DNA of 64,000 nucleotides, from the NCBI RefSeq assembly GCF_006716095.1, contig NZ_VFOK01000001.1, forward strand, positions 2,325,375-2,389,374, written 5' to 3'. Source of the DNA: Barrientosiimonas humi (GTDB lineage Bacteria > Actinomycetota > Actinomycetes > Actinomycetales > Dermatophilaceae). The stretch's first letter is position 1; each line of letters begins with the position of its first letter. Shown here one piece after another: positions 47,796 through 56,275 of the stretch. A model generated the notes under the pieces. The model worked only from the letters and a program-made list of their open reading frames with translations. It had not been told where the DNA came from and ran no database searches. Position numbers and translations under genes: made by a program.

Positions 47796-48979
47796 GGCGC
47801 AGCCCACCATCGATCGGCCAGCCGCGGCTCTTCGCCGAACCGCGCGCCGATGGCCAGACCGAGCACGATGAAGGCGCCCGTCGTCATGAACACCTCACCG
47901 AGCTTCCACCCGCACACGAGGATCACGACGGTCGCCGCCTCTGCGACCAGCAGGGGCCTCGGCACAGTCACCCTCCGGCTGAGGGGCCCCAGCGCCAGGA
48001 CGCCGAACGCCAAGATCGTCGCGTAGAGGAAGACGTAGCCACCCTCGACGAACGCCTGGGCGTAGGAGTCGTGCATGAAGGCTCGCCGACCACCCTGGAG
48101 GATGACGAACCCCTGGTTGAGGCCCAGACCGGTCGGCGGGGTGTAGCCGACCTTGACCTCCGTGGCAGCGTCGATCTGCTCGCGGTACCAGTCGGTGCCC
48201 ACCCGGTCGGAGAAGACTCCGATCTGTGCGAACTGCGTCTCGATGAAGATCGCCATCCACACCCCGGCGGCCGCCGCTGCCAGCCGGAACGTCATGCCGA
48301 GACGGTTGCGCAGCAGCAGCCACGCCACGGCCAGGGCGAACGCCATCATCGACGTGCGCGAGCCGGTGAGGAACAGCAGGGCGCTCGACAGGGCCAGCCA
48401 CGGGACCGTCCAGCGTCGCGGGACCGCGAGCAGCCCCAGGATCCCGATGAGCGCGTAGTAGAAGCCGGCGACGTTCTTGTCGTTGTAGAACCCGCTGAGG
48501 TAGGGCGGGTAGTTGTTCGGCGCCACGCCGGCGTAGAAGGCGAGGGCGTTGAACAGCGGCGAGATGGCCGCTCCGGCGAAGAACGACATCGGGTCGATGC
48601 GCCGCTGCGCGACGACCGCGGCCACGGTCAGGATCAGGAAGAAGCGGAAGCTGCGCTGCGCCCAAGGCTGCCCCTGGTCGATGGACACCAGGATCAGGTA
48701 GCCGAAGACCGCCGACCCGAGCAGATAGAGCACACCTCCCCACCGCACGTGCACCGTGGGTCGCCGGAACGCGGCCACCGCGATGATCAGTCCGGAGAGC
48801 ACGACGCCGAACGGGGCCGGACCGATCGTGTAGTTGTTGAGCACGAGCAACGCGCCGAGCGCGAAGTCGATGGCATTGACCCGCGCCCAGTAGGCGCTGC
48901 TTCGCTCCAGCCACCGAGGCTTGGCCGACGCGGTGGCCACCGTGGCTCCGCTCGGCTGGGTCGGCGTCGCGAGGGTCAC
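47792..48979 (-). CDS. O-antigen ligase/Wzy-type polymerase family membrane protein
   Basis: This 395-residue protein has about ten hydrophobic segments and a large extracytoplasmic loop (around [14 protein letters not shown] to [17 protein letters not shown]). [12 protein letters not shown] and the AFMHDSYAQ segment match the Wzy_C/O-antigen ligase domain. It either polymerises repeat units or links the finished chain to an acceptor. It follows the Wzc-type gene with one base between them, consistent with Wzy/Wzc cooperation. Confidence 0.88.
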   Translation of the reverse strand: MTLATPTQPSGATVATASAKPRWLERSSAYWARVNAIDFALGALLVLNNYTIGPAPFGVVLSGLIIAVAAFRRPTVHVRWGGVLYLLGSAVFGYLILVSIDQGQPWAQRSFRFFLILTVAAVVAQRRIDPMSFFAGAAISPLFNALAFYAGVAPNNYPPYLSGFYNDKNVAGFYYALIGILGLLAVPRRWTVPWLALSSALLFLTGSRTSMMAFALAVAWLLLRNRLGMTFRLAAAAAGVWMAIFIETQFAQIGVFSDRVGTDWYREQIDAATEVKVGYTPPTGLGLNQGFVILQGGRRAFMHDSYAQAFVEGGYVFLYATILAFGVLALGPLSRRVTVPRPLLVAEAATVVILVCGWKLGEVFMTTGAFIVLGLAIGARFGEEPRLADRWWAAP

Positions 48980-48980
48980 C

Positions 48981-50495
48981 TCAGCCCACCGTGTTCTTGC
49001 TCCGTCGCCGCTTGCGCGCTGCCCGGCTGCTGGTCGGCTCGGCGTCCTCGACGTCGTCGGCGCGAGACCGCTCGGGCGACTGCTGCTCGGGCTCGGCGGC
49101 GGCGTAGTAGTCCTTGTAGTAGCCGGTGTAGCCGGTGTAGCTGTAGGCCGAGTCGGTCAACGACCGCTTCGAGGCCGCGTTGAGGACCACCCCGAGCAGT
49201 CGCGCCTTCGTCTGGTCGAGCAGCTTGGTGCTCTGCTCGAGCGCGGCCCGGTGCGTCCGGCCGAGGCGGGTGACCAGGATCGTGCCGTCGGCAGCAGCGC
49301 TGAGGAGCGCGCCGTCGGTCACGGCGAGCACGGGCGGCGCGTCGATGATGACCATGTGGTCGGCCGCCAGTCGCTCGATGAGCCGGTGCATCGCGTTGGA
49401 GCCCACGAGCTCGGACGGGTTCGGCGGGATGCGCCCCGCGGGCAGGATCTGCAGGCCGCGGGTGCCCGACTCGACCAGCGCCTCCTCGAGCGGCACGTCC
49501 CCGGCGAGCACCTGGGTGACGCCCACCCCGGAGTCGACGTTGAACTGGTCGCCCTGGGTGGGGCGGCGCAGGTCGCAGTCGATGAGCACGACCGGCTGCC
49601 CGGCCACTGCCATGAGGCGGGCGAGCTGCGCGGCGATGGTCGATTTGCCGTCGCCCGGGGCCGGTGAGGTGACGACCACCGACCGCGGCGGAGCGTCGAC
49701 GCTGACGAAGCGCAGGTTCGTGCGCAGCTGGCGCAGCGCTTCGCCGGCGGCACCGCTGACCCGCTTCGACGCCTGGCCCTTGCGGACCTTCAGCGACTTC
49801 GTCTCGGGGACGACACCGAGCACCGCCTTGCCGGTGAGCAGCTCGACCTGCTCCTGGCTGCGGATCCGCGCGTCCAGCGCGCGGCGACCGAACGCGATCA
49901 GCCCGCCGAGGATGGCGCCGGCGAGACCGCCGAGGATGAGGTTGCGGATCACGCCCGGACGCACCGGCGAGGACGGCAGCGCGGCCGGTTCGTAGGCCAG
50001 CACGTTGATGCTGGTCATCCCCCGCATCTGCTCCTCGGACGTCTCTCGCCCCTGGGTGCGGCCGAAGGTCTCGAGCCGGAGCGCCTCCACGCGGAGGGCG
50101 GAGAGCGTCGCGTTGGCCAGCGCCTGTGCGTCCCGCGCCGTGGGCGCCTGGGCGGTCACGTTGATGAAGGGCGACCCCTCGGACGCCGTGGCTGTGACGG
50201 TGCCGTCACGGGTGATTCCCTGCGACGCGAGCGTGCGGTCGGCCCGCTGGGCGACCGCGCTGGTGTTGACCAGCGAGGCGTACATCGATGCGCGGCTGAC
50301 GGTCACCGTGTCACCGGACATGGTGTCGCCGACCGAGATGGTGCTGCCGGCGACGACCACGCCGCGCGACTCGGCGACGTACGTCGTCGGCCGGGTGAGC
50401 GTGTAGGCCGCCGCGAGGATGAGGCCGATCATCAGGCCGACGGCCACGCTGAGCCACGATCGGCGCAGCAGTCGGATCAGGTCGAGGATGGTCAC
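48981..50495 (-). CDS. Wzc/CapAB-type chain-length regulator and tyrosine kinase, copy 1
   Basis: The 504-residue protein has membrane helices near 14-34 and 190-210 around an external Wzz domain, then a cytoplasmic BY-kinase. Walker A SPAPGDGKSTIAAQ, VLIDCDLRRPTQGD and MVIIDAPPVLAVTD are present. The C-terminus has a tyrosine cluster (SYSYTGYTGYYKDYY) for autophosphorylation and then a basic tail. Start is GTG 50495, overlapping the PqqD stop by four bases. It should control polymer length together with the ligase/polymerase encoded next, and be dephosphorylated by the phosphatase encoded upstream. Confidence 0.92.
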   Translation of the reverse strand: MTILDLIRLLRRSWLSVAVGLMIGLILAAAYTLTRPTTYVAESRGVVVAGSTISVGDTMSGDTVTVSRASMYASLVNTSAVAQRADRTLASQGITRDGTVTATASEGSPFINVTAQAPTARDAQALANATLSALRVEALRLETFGRTQGRETSEEQMRGMTSINVLAYEPAALPSSPVRPGVIRNLILGGLAGAILGGLIAFGRRALDARIRSQEQVELLTGKAVLGVVPETKSLKVRKGQASKRVSGAAGEALRQLRTNLRFVSVDAPPRSVVVTSPAPGDGKSTIAAQLARLMAVAGQPVVLIDCDLRRPTQGDQFNVDSGVGVTQVLAGDVPLEEALVESGTRGLQILPAGRIPPNPSELVGSNAMHRLIERLAADHMVIIDAPPVLAVTDGALLSAAADGTILVTRLGRTHRAALEQSTKLLDQTKARLLGVVLNAASKRSLTDSAYSYTGYTGYYKDYYAAAEPEQQSPERSRADDVEDAEPTSSRAARKRRRSKNTVG

Positions 50496-50767
50496 GGTGC
50501 TCCCGGGGTGGTGTTCTCCAGCAGGCCCACGGCGGTGAGCTCGGTCAGGCAGGTCTGGACGTCGGCGCGGATCAGGTCGGGGGCTTGGTCGAGTGCCTGG
50601 CTCACCTCGTCGACGACCTCGTCGGGCGTGTGCTTGCCGAGCGCCGCGTCCCACACGAGGTAGGCCGTGGTCGACAGCACGTGCACCGGCCCCCCGTCGG
50701 CATGGACCGCGTAGGCGACCTCTTCGTCACCGTGCCAGACGACGTCGTCCGGGGTCTTCCAGGTCAT
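50492..50767 (-). CDS. PqqD-like protein
   Basis: The 91-residue protein carries the PqqD fold signature: VHVLSTTAYLVWDAAL then HTPDEVVDEVSQALD and a final helix-strand TCLTELTAVGLLE. PqqD relatives act as peptide-recognition domains in RiPP maturation (PQQ, lasso peptides, sactipeptides), binding leader peptides. No precursor, radical SAM or cyclase gene is present here. It is coupled to the kinase gene downstream (GTGA) and the nucleotidyltransferase gene upstream (ATGA). Confidence 0.85.
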   Translation of the reverse strand: MTWKTPDDVVWHGDEEVAYAVHADGGPVHVLSTTAYLVWDAALGKHTPDEVVDEVSQALDQAPDLIRADVQTCLTELTAVGLLENTTPGAP

Positions 50768-51633
50768 GCTCTCCCCCTCTTTAGACCCCGGCGGGCAAGG
50801 ATACCGGCCTGCGAGAACGCTGTCCTGAGGCGGTGCAGATTGGCCCGGGCGTAGTCGGCCCGGGTGGGCTCGCGGCCCAGGTCTTCGCGCAGAAGATCGG
50901 GGTTGACCGAGACGAACGCGCGCGCCACCCGCGCCTTGGCGACCGGCCCGCGCGCGGACTGGAACCGGCCCGCCCACTCGTGGAACCGGTTGGGGTCGCG
51001 CTCGGAGAAGTGCCGCCAGAGGCGGTAGTCGGGGTGGTGGCGGAACTGCTCGAGCTCCCCGGTGGCCGCGGCGAGCGCCACCTCGGCGTCGAACTCGCGG
51101 GCCAGCGACCGCACCTGTGCGCGCTCCGCGTCGCTCGCGTCGAGCCAGGTGCGGGTGTGGTCCTCGACCGCCATGCCGCCGCTGCGGGCCGCGTGCAGCA
51201 GCAGGATGAACCGTTGCGCCGGCACGGCGGGCACGGGGCAGGGCACGTGGGCCAGCTCGATGCGGGTCGCGTCGCGCCAGAGCCGGTCGAACGCCTCGGT
51301 GGCGTCGATGCCGAACCCCGGCCAGCTGCGGTGGAGGTCGAGCAGCCCGAGGTATTCGTGCCGCAGGTTGAAGGCGTGACCGAAGGCCGACCCCTCGTCG
51401 AACCCGCTGACCCGCACCCAGCCGTGCTGCAGCAGTGCGTCGAGCAGCCGGTCGACGTGCTCGGGGCGCACCAGCACGTCCGCGTCGAGGCTCTGCCGTC
51501 CCGGGTCGCGCAGCGAGGCGTGGGCCGCGGGGCCCTTCAGGTGCAGCAGGTCCACCCCGTGCTCGTCGGCGAGACGCTGGGCGACCCCGTGCGCGAGGCG
51601 CACCCGCACGGCGACCGGGACATCCTCGATCAC
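50764..51633 (-). CDS. Nucleotidyltransferase family protein (NTP_transf_5 type)
   Basis: The 289-residue product starts at GTG 51633, in GTGA overlap with the phosphatase gene. LHLKGPAAHASLRDPGRQ and SLDADVLVRPEHVDRLL form the family active site, with the Asp-x-Asp on the second segment. HEYLGLLDLHRSW and RFILLLHAARSG are also typical. Members often occur beside PqqD-like proteins in lasso-peptide and exosortase loci, where some modify peptides. No membrane segment. Its substrate here is unknown. Confidence 0.82.
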   Translation of the reverse strand: MIEDVPVAVRVRLAHGVAQRLADEHGVDLLHLKGPAAHASLRDPGRQSLDADVLVRPEHVDRLLDALLQHGWVRVSGFDEGSAFGHAFNLRHEYLGLLDLHRSWPGFGIDATEAFDRLWRDATRIELAHVPCPVPAVPAQRFILLLHAARSGGMAVEDHTRTWLDASDAERAQVRSLAREFDAEVALAAATGELEQFRHHPDYRLWRHFSERDPNRFHEWAGRFQSARGPVAKARVARAFVSVNPDLLREDLGREPTRADYARANLHRLRTAFSQAGILARRGLKRGRA

Positions 51634-52172
51634 GCCGGACCACTCCGCGACCGGCTCGCCGTCAAGCCCGCCACCACCCGCCGTACGTCCGCGTCCAGCG
51701 CCCGCGCGCAGGCTCGCGCGGCCTCGGGACCCTTGCCCATCGGGTCGGCGATGTCTTCTTCGGGGCGCACCCCCGCGCGGTGCCGGCGGATCGCGCCGGC
51801 CAGGTCGGGCCCGGCCTCCCCCGACGGAAGGCGTTCGAGCGTGCGCGCCAGCTGCCCGAGCGTCAGCGTGACCGACGCCCGCGCCGGGAAGTCCTCGATC
51901 ACTCGCTCGCGCTGCGTCCGTTGCATGGTGACGACGAGGTCGGCCTCGCGCGCGAGCGAGGGCGTGAGCTGCCGGGCGACGAAGCCCGTCGGGTCCCCAC
52001 CGCGGCGGGTCAGCTGCTCCGCCATCAACGGGTCCATCGCCGAGCCGGCCAGGGCCCCGAGGCCGGCGCTGCGGAACTGCCACTCGCTGCCGCCGACCAG
52101 GCTGCGCGCCAGGAGCTCGGCGAACGGCGAACGGCAGACGTTTCCCTCACAGACGAAAAGCAGTGTCGGCAA
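51630..52172 (-). CDS. Low-molecular-weight protein tyrosine phosphatase (Wzb type), copy 1
   Basis: This 180-residue enzyme begins at TTG 52172: GAGGG lies seven bases before it and there is no ATG/GTG nearby in frame. The catalytic loop is CEGNVCRSP (C-x5-R-S) directly after the first strand. The general-acid loop reads DIADPMGKG. It probably dephosphorylates the C-terminal Tyr cluster of the kinase at 48981-50495. The gene opens the coupled set phosphatase-nucleotidyltransferase-PqqD-kinase and lies 10 bases after the HAD gene. Confidence 0.88.
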   Translation of the reverse strand: MPTLLFVCEGNVCRSPFAELLARSLVGGSEWQFRSAGLGALAGSAMDPLMAEQLTRRGGDPTGFVARQLTPSLAREADLVVTMQRTQRERVIEDFPARASVTLTLGQLARTLERLPSGEAGPDLAGAIRRHRAGVRPEEDIADPMGKGPEAARACARALDADVRRVVAGLTASRSRSGPA

Positions 52173-52182
52173 ACCGTCGCCC

Positions 52183-53007
52183 TCAGACCTCGATCGGCTC
52201 GTCGGAGTCGGCGCCGGGAGCCAGCTCGTCGACGAGCGGCACCACGTCGGCGATCGACTCGCACACCCGGGTCGGCACGAAGGGGAAGCGGTCGACCGCG
52301 CCCTTCTGCGTGGACCCGGACAGCACGAGGATCGTGCGCAGCCCGGCCTCGAGACCGCTGACGATGTCGGTGTCCATCCGGTCACCGACCATCACCGTGG
52401 TCTCGCTGTGCGCGTCGATGCGGTTGAGCGCGCTGCGCATCATCAGCGGGTTGGGCTTGCCGACGTAGTACGGCTCGACGCCGGTCGCCTTGGTGATCAG
52501 CGCCGCGATCGAACCGGTCGCCGGCAGCGAGCCCTCGGTGGAGGGCCCGGTCGCGTCGGGGTTGGTCGCGATGAACCGCGCCCCCGCCTCGATGAGCCGG
52601 ATCGCCCGGGTGATGGCCTCGAAGGAGTAGGTGCGCGTCTCCCCCAGCACGACGTAGTCCGGCTTGCGCGAGGACAGCACGTAACCCACGTCGTGCAGCG
52701 CGGTGGTCAGCCCGGCCTCGCCGAGGACGTACGCCGACCCGCCCGCGCGCTGGTCGTCCAGGAACTGCGCGGTGGCCAGCGCCGACGTCCAGATCGACTC
52801 CTCCGGCACGTCGATGCCCGACGCCAGCAGCCGCGCCCGCAGGTCGCGCGGGGTGTAGATCGAGTTGTTGGTGAGCACGAGGAACCGACGCCCCGTCTCC
52901 TGCAGCCGGGCGAGGAACTCGCCCGCGCCGGGAATCGCCTGCTCCTCGTGCACCAGGACGCCGTCCATGTCGGTGAGCCAGCACTCGACGGGCTTGCGGT
53001 TGGTCAT
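52183..53007 (-). CDS. HAD-IIA family phosphatase (NagD-like)
   Basis: The 274-residue enzyme shows LTDMDGVLV (nucleophile Asp), [27 protein letters not shown] and [17 protein letters not shown] with the final acidic pair. The C2-type cap between them identifies the NagD/4-nitrophenylphosphatase group, which hydrolyses nucleotides or sugar phosphates. It is the first gene of the long minus-strand operon; the 118-bp gap to the divergent glycosyltransferase gene must hold two promoters. Confidence 0.9.
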   Translation of the reverse strand: MTNRKPVECWLTDMDGVLVHEEQAIPGAGEFLARLQETGRRFLVLTNNSIYTPRDLRARLLASGIDVPEESIWTSALATAQFLDDQRAGGSAYVLGEAGLTTALHDVGYVLSSRKPDYVVLGETRTYSFEAITRAIRLIEAGARFIATNPDATGPSTEGSLPATGSIAALITKATGVEPYYVGKPNPLMMRSALNRIDAHSETTVMVGDRMDTDIVSGLEAGLRTILVLSGSTQKGAVDRFPFVPTRVCESIADVVPLVDELAPGADSDEPIEV

Positions 53008-53125
53008 GGCGACAGTCTGTCAGGGGTCGGTCGATCCGGGCGCGGCTCGGCCCCGCATGAGCCACAATGCCGCCAACCGAGGCTCTGGGGGCTGAGCCTC
53101 ACCGGCGAAAGAGAACGCAGCACCG

Positions 53126-54028
53126 ATGACTGCTCTGCTTGATCCGGCTCGCCACGCGAAGCACCGCCTCCACAAGTGGTGGTGGTGGAAGCGTCTGCGT
53201 CTCATGTCGACGGCCCTGGAGCACCAGCACGCGCGTCGGCCGTACGTCTTCGACCCAGCCCGTTATGCGCACACCTTCCTGGCGTTCGAGTCTTCTGGGG
53301 GCGCGGTCGACCCCCAGCCTGTGCCACGCAAGGTCTGGTGCGCATGGACGGGTGACAACGAGATGTCACCGAACCGGGCGGCCGGCCTGGAGAGCATCCG
53401 GGCGGCCAACCCCGAGGCGGAAGTCATCCTCGTGACAGCGGAGAACCTCGACTCCTTCGTCCTGCCCGAGCACCCGTTCCATCCGATTTACCCGCACCTG
53501 TCGTACGTCCACCGAAGCGACTACCTGCGTTGCTACCTCATGCATCACTACGGCGGCGCCTATACCGACATCAAGAGGCAGCGAGGTTCCCTGACCGACG
53601 CGATCGATATCCTCAACGACCGAGCTGACCTGTGGATCGTCGGCGCGAGCCAAGATGGGCTGCCGGCACGCATCGACGGTGAGTCGCGGCTGGACCGGGA
53701 CTGCCGCCGCAACTACGACATCCTGCCCTCCGGTGGCGCGTTTGCGATCCGGCCACAGACGGCGTTGACGACTGCCTGGTGGGCCGAGGTGAACCGCCGG
53801 GCGGACTACTACTACGACCTGACGAAGACGAACCCTGGCGGGATCTGGGGACGCGACGACCCGGGCATCGACAACGTCGGGGCCGGAGACGCCAAGCGCT
53901 TCAACCCGAACTACCCCATCCACTGGAATGTGTTGCAGGCCAACGTCTTCGAGCCGCTCTGCCTGAAGCATCAGGACCGGATCTTTCTGGACGAGCGGTT
54001 CCACCCGTCCCGGCTCGACTACCGCTGA
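53126..54028 (+). CDS. DXD-sugar-binding glycosyltransferase (capsule type), paralogue 2
   Basis: This 300-residue Gly_transf_sug protein has RKVWCAWTGDNEMS, LSYVHRSDYLRCYLMHHYGG and AYTDIKRQRG, with T-D-I-K at the DxD position. LDERFHPSRLDYR matches the end of its paralogue at 42714-43601. N-terminal basic and Trp residues (HKWWWWKRLRL) may attach it to the membrane. It stands alone on the plus strand before the second kinase gene (194 bp gap). Confidence 0.85.
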   Translation: MTALLDPARHAKHRLHKWWWWKRLRLMSTALEHQHARRPYVFDPARYAHTFLAFESSGGAVDPQPVPRKVWCAWTGDNEMSPNRAAGLESIRAANPEAEVILVTAENLDSFVLPEHPFHPIYPHLSYVHRSDYLRCYLMHHYGGAYTDIKRQRGSLTDAIDILNDRADLWIVGASQDGLPARIDGESRLDRDCRRNYDILPSGGAFAIRPQTALTTAWWAEVNRRADYYYDLTKTNPGGIWGRDDPGIDNVGAGDAKRFNPNYPIHWNVLQANVFEPLCLKHQDRIFLDERFHPSRLDYR

Positions 54029-54222
54029 GCCGCGTCGCGGCAGGCTCGCACGCCACCCGCACAGGTGTGGTGGAAGGCCCCCGGGTGCGGCATCGTTCGT
54101 GAACGGCGTTCCGTAAGCAGCCACGCTCCCGATTGCCCTTACCTCCCCGCGCCCGGGTACGGTGTCACGCGTCCCGAAGGTCATACCCCTGGACCTTCGC
54201 ACGCCCCTCACGAAGGACATCC

Positions 54223-55644
54223 GTGGACCTGGCGAGTTATCTGCGCGTCGTACGCAAGCGCTGGCGCATCATCGTTGCTTCCGCTCTGGTGATGCTGTGC
54301 GCGGCCGCGCTCCTCACCCTGCTGACGCCCAAGAAGTACGAGTCCACCGTCCAGTTCTTCGTCTCGACGGCCGACTCCTCGACCAACGCCCAGCTCGCCC
54401 AGGGCGGCACCTTCACCCAGCAGCGGGTGAAGTCCTACACCGAGCTGATCGCGACGCCGAAGGTGCTCGACCCGATCGCGCAGCGGCTCAACATCGAGGA
54501 CCCGAGCGAGCTGTCGAGCCAGATCACCGCCACGGCGCCGCCGGACACCGTGCTCATCGAGGCCGCGGTCACCGACCGTTCGCCGGAGCGCGCCAACCAG
54601 ATCGCCCGGGCGCTGGGTCAGCAGTTCCCGCAGACGATCTCGGAGATCGAGCGCGTCTCGGAGACGCAGCCGAGCCCGATCAAGGTCACCACCGTCCGCG
54701 AGCCCACGGTGGACACCACCCCGGTCAGCCCGCGCCCCGCGCGCAACCTGGCCCTGGGCCTGATCCTGGGTCTGCTCATCGGCCTCGGCCTGGCGCTGCT
54801 GCGCGACCGGCTCGACAACCGGGTGCGCACCAAGGAAGACCTCGAGGCGCTCACCGAGTCGCCGGTGATCGGCGTCATCCCGTTCGACTCGGCCGCCCCC
54901 GAGCACCCGCTCATCGTGCGCTCCGACGCGCACTCCAGCCGCTCCGAGGCGTTCCGCTCGCTGCGCACCAACCTGCAGTTCCTCGACGCCGCGAACCACC
55001 CGCGCAGCATCGTCGTGACCTCCTCGCTCGCCGGCGAGGGCAAGTCGACGACCACCGCCAACCTCGCGCTGGCGATCGCCGAGTCGGGTGCGTCGGTCTG
55101 CCTCATCGAGGGCGACCTGCGCCGCCCGCGCCTCCTGCAGTACCTCGGTCTCGAGGGCGGTGTCGGCATCACCGACGTGCTCATCGAGCGGGTCGACCTC
55201 GCCGACGTGCTCCAGCCGTACGGCGAGCACCAGCTGGCCGTCATCGGCGCCGGCGCAATCCCGCCCAACCCGAGCGAGCTGCTCGGATCGCAGGCCATGC
55301 GCGACACCATCGCGCGGCTCGCCGAGCGGTTCACGTACGTCATCATCGACGCTCCCCCGCTGCTGCCCGTGACGGACGCGGCCGTGCTGGGTGCGCTCAC
55401 CGACGGCGTCATCCTGATCTCCGGCAGCAGCCTGGTCACCGACGACCAGGTCGACACCGCGCTCGACTCGCTGGAGCAGGTCAACGCCAACGTGCTCGGT
55501 GTGGTGCTCAACCGCGCGCCGCGCAAGAAGCGCAGCGCCTACGACTACCGCTACTACGACTACCGCCCGCAGACCGAAGACACCAAGGAACGCAGCCGAC
55601 GCCGGCGCAGCCGTGCGACGGCCGACGCCGGGAGCGGGTCGTGA
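54223..55644 (+). CDS. Wzc/CapAB-type chain-length regulator and tyrosine kinase, copy 2
   Basis: This 473-residue protein begins at GTG 54223 with AAGGA upstream. Membrane helices lie at about 15-35 and 175-195, with a Wzz domain between. The kinase has Walker A at 267-276 (SSLAGEGKST), EGDLRRPRL at 296-304 and TYVIIDAPPLLPVTD. The Tyr cluster SAYDYRYYDYRP is near the C-terminus, followed by a basic tail. It is only moderately similar to copy 1, so it is not a recent duplication. The phosphatase gene on the other strand converges after 14 bases. Confidence 0.92.
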   Translation: MDLASYLRVVRKRWRIIVASALVMLCAAALLTLLTPKKYESTVQFFVSTADSSTNAQLAQGGTFTQQRVKSYTELIATPKVLDPIAQRLNIEDPSELSSQITATAPPDTVLIEAAVTDRSPERANQIARALGQQFPQTISEIERVSETQPSPIKVTTVREPTVDTTPVSPRPARNLALGLILGLLIGLGLALLRDRLDNRVRTKEDLEALTESPVIGVIPFDSAAPEHPLIVRSDAHSSRSEAFRSLRTNLQFLDAANHPRSIVVTSSLAGEGKSTTTANLALAIAESGASVCLIEGDLRRPRLLQYLGLEGGVGITDVLIERVDLADVLQPYGEHQLAVIGAGAIPPNPSELLGSQAMRDTIARLAERFTYVIIDAPPLLPVTDAAVLGALTDGVILISGSSLVTDDQVDTALDSLEQVNANVLGVVLNRAPRKKRSAYDYRYYDYRPQTEDTKERSRRRRSRATADAGSGS

Positions 55645-55658
55645 CGCGCGAGCCTGCC

Positions 55659-56231
55659 TCAGCCGCGCAGCGCACGCACCACAGGCGGCAGCACCTGCTC
55701 GATCTGCCGACCCATCTCCGCGAACACCGCGGCGGACTGGCCGATCGGGTCGACGATCTCGGCCTGCTGGTCGGTGCGCGGCTGGGTCTTGCCGCGCTGG
55801 CGCAGCGCCGCGCGCACCACCCGGGTCACCGTGGAGTCGTCGGGCTCGTCGAGGAAGCCAGGACGTGCCGTACCGCCGGGCAGCAGGTCCACCAGGTCGG
55901 CGAAGTCGGCCAGGGCGAACGTGCGCAGCAGCCCCTGCGGCGCCAGCTTGACCACGGCACCGCGATGTTGCCTGGTGGCCGTCAGCACGACATCTGCCTG
56001 GCTCACCATGTCCGCCGTGAGCTGGCGCGCCTCGAAGTCGTCGGCGCTGATGCCGAGCTCCCCGAGCAGCTTGCCGCTGCCCGGCTCGATGGGCGAGCCG
56101 ACGAGCGCGCGGGTGCCGGCGCTGGTGACGTCGACCGTCTCGCCGAGCTCAGCGGCCAGACGCCGCTCGATGTACGGCGAACGACACACGTTGCCCGTGC
56201 ACACCACCAAGACCGTTCCACGCCGAGTCAT
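55659..56231 (-). CDS. Low-molecular-weight protein tyrosine phosphatase (Wzb type), copy 2
   Basis: This 190-residue enzyme has the catalytic loop VVCTGNVCRSPYIE near its start and an IVDPIGQS acid loop. It is longer than E. coli Wzb (about 147 residues) because of a middle segment around TFALADFADLVDLLPGG. It converges on kinase copy 2 and is divergent from the CapD-type gene with 44 bp between starts. The pairing suggests it acts on copy 2. Confidence 0.9.
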   Translation of the reverse strand: MTRRGTVLVVCTGNVCRSPYIERRLAAELGETVDVTSAGTRALVGSPIEPGSGKLLGELGISADDFEARQLTADMVSQADVVLTATRQHRGAVVKLAPQGLLRTFALADFADLVDLLPGGTARPGFLDEPDDSTVTRVVRAALRQRGKTQPRTDQQAEIVDPIGQSAAVFAEMGRQIEQVLPPVVRALRG

Positions 56232-56275
56232 GCGGCCAGTATGCCGAGCGCATCTATAACGATCCCTGGGCGGGG

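Noticed and set aside
42714-54028. Paralogous glycosyltransferases considered as an assembly duplication
   Set aside because: The two genes differ throughout and have different neighbours.
54129-54165. TTGCCC and TACGGT hexamers before kinase copy 2 as a sigma-70 promoter
   Set aside because: The spacing is about 19 bp and both boxes are poor matches, so it was not listed as a feature.
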